The notes under the pieces: model-generated
Seen by the model: only the letters and a program-made list of their open reading frames with translations
Databases searched by the model: none
What the model was told of the DNA's origin: nothing
In this document: one piece after another, positions 56,560 through 63,237 of the stretch
Position numbering within the stretch: position 1 is the stretch's first letter
Layout: each line of letters starts with the position of its first letter
Assembly: GCA_003427395.1 (NCBI GenBank)
Contig: BFEA01000244.1
Span: 947,031 to 1,010,267, forward strand
Direction: 5' to 3'
Length of the DNA: 63,237 nucleotides
From: Chara braunii
Lineage: Eukaryota; Streptophyta; Charophyceae; Charales; Characeae
Translations under genes and position numbers: made by a program

Positions 56560-59500
56560 AAATGATAACCTGGGGTTAGAACACAGAACTATAACGGTAC
56601 AAAAATTATTTTGAGGTCACTACCTCCCACTAAAAGGGCAGAGAAATTATTTTGGGGTTCATACTCTACTTGGCGGGTGCATGAATTAGTTTCAGGGTGT
56701 AAATGATGACCTGGGGGTTAGGACGCACAGCTATAAGGGTACAAAAATTATTGTGATCTTACGGTCCTCAATAAAAGGGTAGAGAATTTTTTTTGGGGTT
56801 CATAGTTTTACTTTCGGGATGCAAGAATCCGTTTCGGGTTGTGGACGATCACGTGCAGCGTAAGATACCATGTTAAGGGCCTACGAACATGATTTTGGGG
56901 GTCAGACTCTCTTTTTGGGGGGATTGAAATTACTTTCGGGGTGTGAATGATCACCTTGGCACTAAGACCCCTCGGTAAAGGTGTTCAAAAATTATTTTGG
57001 GGGTCAAACTCTACTTTGGGGATGCATGAATCAATTTCAGGGTGTAAATGATGACCTGGGTAAGGACGCACAACTATCAGGGTACAAAAATTATTTTGAG
57101 GTTACATCCCCAATGAAAGGGGAGAGAAACTATTTGAAGGGTAATACTCTCATTTCGGGGGTGTAAGGATCAGTTTCGGGGGGTGAACGATTACGTGTTG
57201 GGTAAGATACCCAGTTAAAGGGCTTGAAAAATCATTTTAATGCTCAGACTCTTTTCTTGCGGGATTGAAATTACTTTTGGGGTATGAACGATCATCTTGG
57301 TACCAAGACCCTCCGCTAATTTTTTTTTGGGGGGTTCTCTAATTTAGGGGTGGATAAATTAGTTTCGGGGTGTAAAAGTTGACCTGCGGACTAGGACGCA
57401 CAGCTGTAAGGGTACAAAAATTATTGTGAGGTTACAAGCTCCCAGTCAAAGGGTCGAGAATTTTTTTTAAGCATTTTGCGGGTGCAAGAATCAGTTTCAG
57501 GGAGTGAATCATTATGTCCAGGGTGAGATACCTTGTCTAAGGGCTACAAAAATTATTTTGGGGGTCGGATTCTCTTTTGGGGGGGTTGAAATTACTTTCG
57601 GGGTGTAAATGATCACCTTGGTACTAAGACCTCCTGCTACAACGGTTCAAAATTTATTTCCGAAGTCATACTTTACGTAAGGGGTGCATGAATTTGTTTA
57701 GGAGTGTAAATTATGACTACGGGGTTACGACTCTAGGCTATAAGGTTACAAAAAATATTTTGTGATTACGACCTCCCAATAAATGGGTAGAGAGATTATT
57801 TTGGGGAACATACTGTCACTTTTGGGGATGCAAAACTTAAGTTTGGGGTGTGAATGTTGACCTTAAGGGTACAAAAATTATTAGGAGATTATAATCAACC
57901 AACGAAAGGTTAGAGAAATTGTTTTAAGGGTCATACTCTCACTTAGGGGTGCAAAAATCAGTTTCGGCGTTTGAACGATCACGTGAAGAGCAAGATATCG
58001 TGTTAAAGGGATACAAAAATTATTTTCGGGGTCAGACTCTCTTTCTAAAGGATTAAAATTACTTTCTGAGGGTGAATGATCAAGATGGCACTAATACCCT
58101 CGCTACAGAGGTTAAACAATTATTTTGGGGGTCATACTCTACTTTGCAAGTGTACGAATTAGTTTCAGGGTGTAAATGATGACCTGGCTTAGGATGCACA
58201 TCTATAAGTGCAAAAAAATGATTGTGAGGTTACAACCCTCCAATAAAATAATAGAGAAATTATTTCAGGGGTTATACTCTCACTTTAGAGGTTTAAGAGT
58301 CAGTTTCTGGGTGTAAACGATCACGTGGAGGGTAAGATACACCGTTAAAGGACTACAATTTTTTTTTGGGGGGTCGAACTTTTTTTTAAGGGGTTAAAAT
58401 TACTTTTGGGGTGTGAATGATCATTTTGGCACTAAGATCCCCCGCTATAGGGTTAAAAAATGATTTTGGGGGTCATACCCTACTTTGGGGGTACATGAAT
58501 TAGTTCGGGGTCTAAATCATCACCTAGGTTATGACGCATGACTATAATGGTACAAAAATTCTTTCAAGGTTAGGACCCCTCAATAAAAAGGCAGCGAAAT
58601 TATTTTGGGGGTCATACTCTACTTTGGGGGTGCATGAAATTGTTTCGGGGTGTAAATGATGACCTTAAGGTTAGGACGCAGTTTTATGATAATACAAAAA
58701 TTATTTTGAGGTTACGACCCCCCCAATAAAAAAATAGACAAATTCTTTTACGGGTCATACTCTTATGTTGAGGATACAAGAATTAGATTCGGGGTGTGAA
58801 CAATCACGTGCAGGGTATCATACCCTGTTAAAGGGCTACAAATATTATTTTCGGGGTCAAACTCTCTTTTTGGGGGTTTAAAATTACTTTCGGGGTTTGA
58901 ATGATCACCTTGGCACTAAGTCCCCCCGCTATAGGGGTTCAAAAATTATTTTCGGGGTCATACTCTACTTTGGGGGTGCATAAATTTGTTCCGGGGTGTA
59001 AATGATAACTTGGGGTTAGGACGCACAACTATAACGGTACAAAAAATATTTCGAGGTCATGATCTCCCACTAAAAGGGTAGCGAAATTAGTTTGGGGATC
59101 ATACTCTCCTTAGCGGGTGCATTATTAGTTTCGGGGTGTAAATGATGACCTGGGGGTTAGGACGCACAACTATAAGGGTACAAAAATTATTGTGAGCTTA
59201 AAAGGGTAGATAAATTATGTTGGGGTTCATAGTTTTACTTTCGGGATGCAAGAATCAGTTTTGGGATATGAACGAGCACGTGCAGGTTAAGATACCATGT
59301 TAAGGGCCTACAAACATGATTTTGGAGGTCGGACTCTTTTTTTGGGGGGGTGAAATTACTTTCGGGATGTGAATGATCACCTTGGCACTAAGATCCTTCG
59401 GTAAAGGTGTTCAAAAATTATTTTGCGGGTCAAACGCTACTTTGGGGATGCATAAATTAATTTCGGGCTGTAAATGATGACCTGGGTAAGGACGCACAGT

Positions 59501-62097
59501 TATCCGGGTACAAAAATTATTTTGAGGTTACATCCCCAATGACAGGGTAGAGAGATTATTTCAAGGGTAACACTCTCATTTCGAGGGTGCAAGGGTTAGT
59601 TTCGGGGTGTGAACGATTACGTGTTGGGTAAGATACCCAGTTAAAGGGCTTTAAAAATAATTTTGATGCTTAGACTCTCATCTTGCGGGGTTGAAATTAC
59701 TTTTGGGGTATGAATGATCACCTTGGTACGAAGACCCTCCGCTACAAGGGCTTAAATTGTTTTGCGGGGGTACTCTAGTTTAGGGGTGCATAAATTAGTT
59801 TCGGGTTGTAAAAGTTGACTTGCGGGCTAGGACGCATAGCTATAAGGGTACAAAACTTATTGTGAGGTTTCGTGCTCCCAGTCAAAGGTTTGAGAATTGT
59901 TTTTAAGGGTCATACTCGCACTTTGGGGGTGCAAGAATCAGTTTCAGGGAGTGAATCATTGTGTGTAGGGTGAGATACCCTGTCTAAGGGCTTCAAAAAT
60001 TATTTTGGGGGTCGGATTCTCTTTTGGGGGGATTGAAATTACTTTCGGGGTGTAAAGGATCACCTTGGTACTAAGACCTCTCACTACAGGGGTTCAAAAA
60101 TGATTTCCGAGGTCATACTTTACGTAAGGGGTGCATGAATTCGTTTAGGAGTGTAAATTATGACCAGGGGGATACAACTCGAGGCTATGTGGGTACAAAA
60201 ATTATTTTGAGATTACGACCTTCCAATAAATGGGTAGAGAGATTATTTTGGGGAACATACTCTCACTTTTGGGGATGCAAAACTTAATTTTGGGGTATGA
60301 ATGTTGACCTTAGGGGTATAAAAAATATTTGGAGATTATGATCAACCAACAAAAGGGTAGAGAAATTATTTTAAGGGTCATACTCTCACTTAGGGGTGCA
60401 TATGAACGATCACGTGAAGAGTAAGATACCATCGTAAAGGGATACAACAATTATTTTCGGGGTCACACTTTTTTTCTAAAGGATTAAAATTACTTTCGGG
60501 GGGTGAATGATCAAGCTAGTACTAATACCCTCGCTACAGAGGTTAAAAAATTGTTTTGGGGGTCATACTCTACTTTGCGAGTGCACGAATTAGTTTCAGG
60601 GTGTAAATGATGACCTGGCTTAGGACGCACATCTATAAGTGTAGAAAAATTATTGTGAGGTTACGACCCTCCAATAAAAGGATAGAGAAATTATTTTAGG
60701 GGTTATACTCTCACTCTAGAGGCTTAAGACTTAGTTTTGGGCAGAGCTGGGCATCGGGCGCCCAGAGCCGCACCCACCTGCACCCACTGGACTCATAGGG
60801 TGATGGGTCGGATTTGATGTCTTGGGTGGGTTATGGGCGGGCGCAGCCAGCATGCCTTTCTGGGTGACGGGCGGGTGAAGATTTGACCTTGGTCACCCGT
60901 TGGGTGGGTGGCAGGCGGGTGATGGCTTGGCCTGGGTGACCCGACCCATAAACCCTGAATGCCCCAAAAATTATGCAATCCCCCCCCCCCCTCCCCTTGT
61001 GTAGTATGTTGGGCTTGAGGTTGTATAGCGTCTGATTCAGTTGACCAGGTCCCCTGATGAAGTAACTCCGATGCGAACGAAGTGCAGCTGCCCCTGGGCA
61101 AAAAAAAAAATCTTGAAATATTTTCCTTTGAGAAGTTTGAGTCGCACTGTTGATGTTGCCATTGTTTTAATAATAGGATTTTAGATGTCTTTGTTGCAAT
61201 GCTATGTTGCAGATGAAAGGGACTGGCGTGGGCAGGCGGATCGGGTGTGGGGCTAAAATTTCAGAAAATATTTTGGGTGGGTGGGGTTGTCTAAAAGCAA
61301 AAAATAAAATTTTTGGGCCTGGTGGATGGGAAAAAAAAACATTTGGGTGGGTTGGGTCGAGGGTGAGGAAAAAACAATATTGCCCACCTCTGGTTTCGGG
61401 GTGTAAACGATCACGTGCAGGGTAAGATACGCCGTGAAAGGGCTACAAAAAGGATTTTGGGGGTCGAATTTTTTTTTAAGGGTTAAAATTACTTTCGGGG
61501 TGTGAATGATCACCTTGGCACTAAGACCCTCCGCTATAAGGTTAAAAAATAATTTTGGAGGTCATACTCTACTTTGGGGGTGCATGAATTAGTTTCGGGG
61601 TCTAAATGATGACTTGGGTTAGGACGCATGACTATAATGGTACAAAAAATATTTTCAGGTTAGAACCCCCCAATAAAAGGGCAGAGGAATTATTTGGGGG
61701 GTCATACTCTACTTTGGGGGTGCATGAATTAGTTTCTGGGTGTAAATGATGACCTCGAGGTTAGGACGCAGTTCTATGAGAGTACAAAAATTATTTTGAG
61801 GTTAGGGTAGACAAATTCTTTTACGGGTCATATTCTTACGTTGGGGATGCAAGAATTGGATTCGGGGTGTGAACGATCACGTGTAGGGTATCATACCCTG
61901 TTAACGGGCTACAAATATTATTTTCGGGGTCACACTCTCTTTTTGGGGGGTTAAAATTACTTTTGGGTTTTGAATGATCACCTTGGCACTAAGTCCGCCC
62001 CCTATAAGGATTCAAAAATTATTTTCGGGGTCATACTCTACTTTGGGGGTGCATAAATCCGTTTCGGGGTGTAAATCATAACCTGTGGTTAGGACGC
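56560..62097. repeat. 2.42-kb higher-order repeat, about two and a quarter copies
   Basis: Rare monomer variants recur at constant distance. GAACGATTACGTGTTGGGTA is at 57,185 and 59,611. ACCCCTCGGTAAAGGTGTTC near 56,970 corresponds to a near-identical stretch near 59,395. CACTAAGTCCCCCCGCTATA near 58,915 corresponds to 61,990 once the 651-bp insertion at 60,742 is subtracted. Confidence 0.88.
60742..61392. mobile_element. 651-bp non-autonomous hAT element
   Basis: The ends are CAGAGCTGGGCATCGGGCG and, read on minus, CAGAGGTGGGCAATATTG. A CAGAGGTGGGCAA-type terminus is characteristic of hAT transposons. The target duplications GTTTTGGG (60,734-60,741) and GTTTCGGG (61,393-61,400) are 8 bp with one mismatch. 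The paralogous satellite position at 58,310 is uninterrupted. Both arms are rich in GGGTGGGT or GGCGGGTGA words. No transposase is encoded, so it would need one supplied in trans. Confidence 0.92.
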
Positions 62098-63237
62098 TGT
62101 CGGCGCGAATACCCTTACAAGGGTATCCGCCCTGTTTTTTTGCAAGTGACAGAAAATAAGTTTAGCTGAAGTTTGAAAACACCGCACGAGCCATGGGAGC
62201 CGTTGACTGAGAGGTTGGCTGTAGTGTCCGAGAATAGAGGGTGTGTGGGCGCGCAGGTTTGAGGCGCGCATGTTTGTTCCCTCTTTGATTGCGATGGAAG
62301 GCCCGACGTGGATTCCGGCCTGCGTCATTCATTATAACAGGTGTTTGCCTTAATTAAGCCGACTAACCTAGGAGGGACGCCCCATTCTCTGCTTCCGTTT
62401 GGTACGATGGAGGGGTTTAGTGAGCCAGCGCGGACTTTAGTCGAATCCAGATGATGGGCCCTGAGGATGCGGCTAAGTAAGGGATAGCCTGCGGGACGTT
62501 CGGTAGGCCTGCGCGGTGTCGGGCGCAATCGGTCCAGCACCACACGGGGGCAGCGCGGGACCCTCCCGGCCGCGTCACGCAGGAGTTGGTTTTTGCAACC
62601 CTTCGTCGCAAATATACACGGAGCTTCCACAAGCCGCTCTGGCCGGGTGCGCCAGCCATACCTCTCGCGAGCCCCTATGACAGGATAGGGCCTACGCGAG
62701 GCACGACTTACCTACACCTTACGGGAGCTGTCACCTCCCTTCGGTGAGCGTATCCCCGCCGAGCTACCAGTCCACAGTACGAAAGCTAATCAGCTGCAAT
62801 CGCAGAGGTGGACCAGCCGAGGGCGTTTCTCGTTCGCTGTAGCATAGGGGGTACGCGCGGTAATACGCCTCTATCAGACCCGCACGCGAACCGACATCTT
62901 GGGGGGGCTGAGGTCCCAAGCGCGACTCATCGTCGGTCGACTAGGACGCTTCCCACACACCACGCGCACTCCACGTTACGAACACAAGAACATAAAAACA
63001 GGTACACGCACACGTATGAAACGACATGACACAAACAACGCGACAACGCTCCTAGCCCCTCGGTAGTCGTCCCATAACTTACTGACGCAAAATCGAATAG
63101 CCGTGGGGCGCGAAAGTTAGGATAAAAGCGCGCGGACGCAGGCCCTACTCATATCGACTCGCAATGCAAGCGTACGCAAGCAGTCGCAATGATGGCGTAC
63201 TATGTAGTGCCCATAATCAAGCGGTCCCTCGTGGATC
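62098..63237. mobile_element. Left end of another element, probably an LTR starting TGTCGGCGCG
   Basis: The satellite breaks off within GGTTAGGACGC, and a different GC-richer sequence begins TGTCGGCGCGAATACCC. Eight-base arms ATACCCTT (62,109-62,116) and AAGGGTAT (62,119-62,126) form a hairpin within an imperfect 29-bp palindrome. A TG start plus a short inverted repeat suits an LTR, but the right end and target duplication lie outside the window. Overlapping minus-strand frames at 62,325-62,659 show no known domain. Confidence 0.5.

Larger units (their letters stand above)
47440..56790. repeat. 4.66-kb higher-order repeat, two tandem copies
   Basis: The stretch from the first minisatellite-bearing element (47,460) to just before the second (52,121) repeats from 52,121 to about 56,790. 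Both contain the same order: large foldback element, ~2.4 kb of satellite, the GTTCGCG element, then ~0.8 kb of satellite. Offsets measured at two independent landmarks agree (4,661 and 4,668 bp). Confidence 0.9.
44331..62097. repeat. Large G-rich satellite with hierarchical organisation
   Basis: The basic unit is ~100 bp. It runs from GGGGGTCATACTCT to ACAAAAATTATTTT, with an internal TTTCGGGGTGT(A/G)AA-GAT block. Four monomer types can be told apart: A (GATGACCTGGGTTAGGACGC), a 41-bp short form (GAGGTTACGACCCCCCAAT), B (CGATCACGTGCAGGGTAAGA) and C (GATCACCTTGGCACTAAGAC). They are ordered A-short-B-C. Distances between B monomers are ~345, ~485 or ~625 bp, depending on whether one, two or three A-short pairs (140 bp each) are present. 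Larger repeats of 4.66 kb and 2.42 kb lie on top of this. There is no coding potential. Position on the chromosome (centromeric or subtelomeric) cannot be judged. Confidence 0.95.

Noticed and set aside
61050-61090. CTGATGA...GAACGAA in the hAT element as a hammerhead-ribozyme core
   Set aside because: The segment between CTGATGA and GAA cannot form stem II, and no helix I/III partners were seen.
44331-62097. CRISPR-like array
   Set aside because: Repeats are long, diverged and contiguous, with no unique spacers, and the DNA is eukaryotic.
62325-62659. Overlapping Arg/Pro-rich minus-strand ORFs as genes
   Set aside because: They overlap in different frames inside a GC-rich mobile-element end and show no domain.

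Overview
The window is nuclear DNA of a eukaryote that builds motile cilia or flagella. The one convincing host gene is the 3' end of an axonemal dynein heavy chain (30,468-33,164, minus strand). There is no prokaryotic gene packing. Most of the window is transposable-element debris, tandem repeats and microsatellites, and there is one assembly gap (Ns, 42,951-43,121). The species cannot be named from the sequence. A flagellated protist or alga is a reasonable guess, but only a guess.

Layout. (1) 1.5-8.7 kb and 20.8-27.9 kb are two direct copies of a ~7.1-kb repeat with TGTCA...TGACA-type ends. The right copy is followed on the minus strand by a primer-binding-site-like TGG sequence and a gag-like ORF, so I read the repeats as very long LTRs: the left one perhaps a solo LTR, the right one a 5' LTR of a minus-strand element. 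(2) 8.75-20 kb holds a decayed plus-strand Ty3/gypsy element with recognisable gag zinc knuckle, protease, reverse transcriptase, RNase H and integrase pieces. Two small foldback elements interrupt it. (3) 27.9-33.2 kb is the host-gene area: fragments of an unidentified membrane-protein gene with a tRNA-derived SINE between its pieces, then the dynein exon. (4) 33.3-36.1 kb is minisatellite and microsatellite DNA. (5) 36.2-42.2 kb is a decayed minus-strand gene with a DUF7869-like core and tandemly duplicated segments. (6) 42.4-43.8 kb is a small tandem repeat hit by two nested foldback elements with perfect 8-bp target duplications. (7) 44.3-62.1 kb is a hierarchical satellite: ~100-bp G-rich monomers, then 345/485/625-bp composites, then 4.66-kb and 2.42-kb higher-order repeats, with several element insertions. 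(8) From 62,098 a different element begins and runs off the end.

The most interesting system is a family of small hAT-like foldback elements, eight or more copies in 63 kb. They duplicate 8 bp on insertion, start with CT(A/G)GG- or CTACG-type ends and share an internal core (AACAACTTTTGCC, then about GGAGTCATGTTCAAATTC). Their terminal arms are built from different short CpG words in each subfamily (CGTACG, GTTCGCG, GGACGTCC, CGGGCACC). All insertion and domain calls below were made by eye; no alignments or searches were run.
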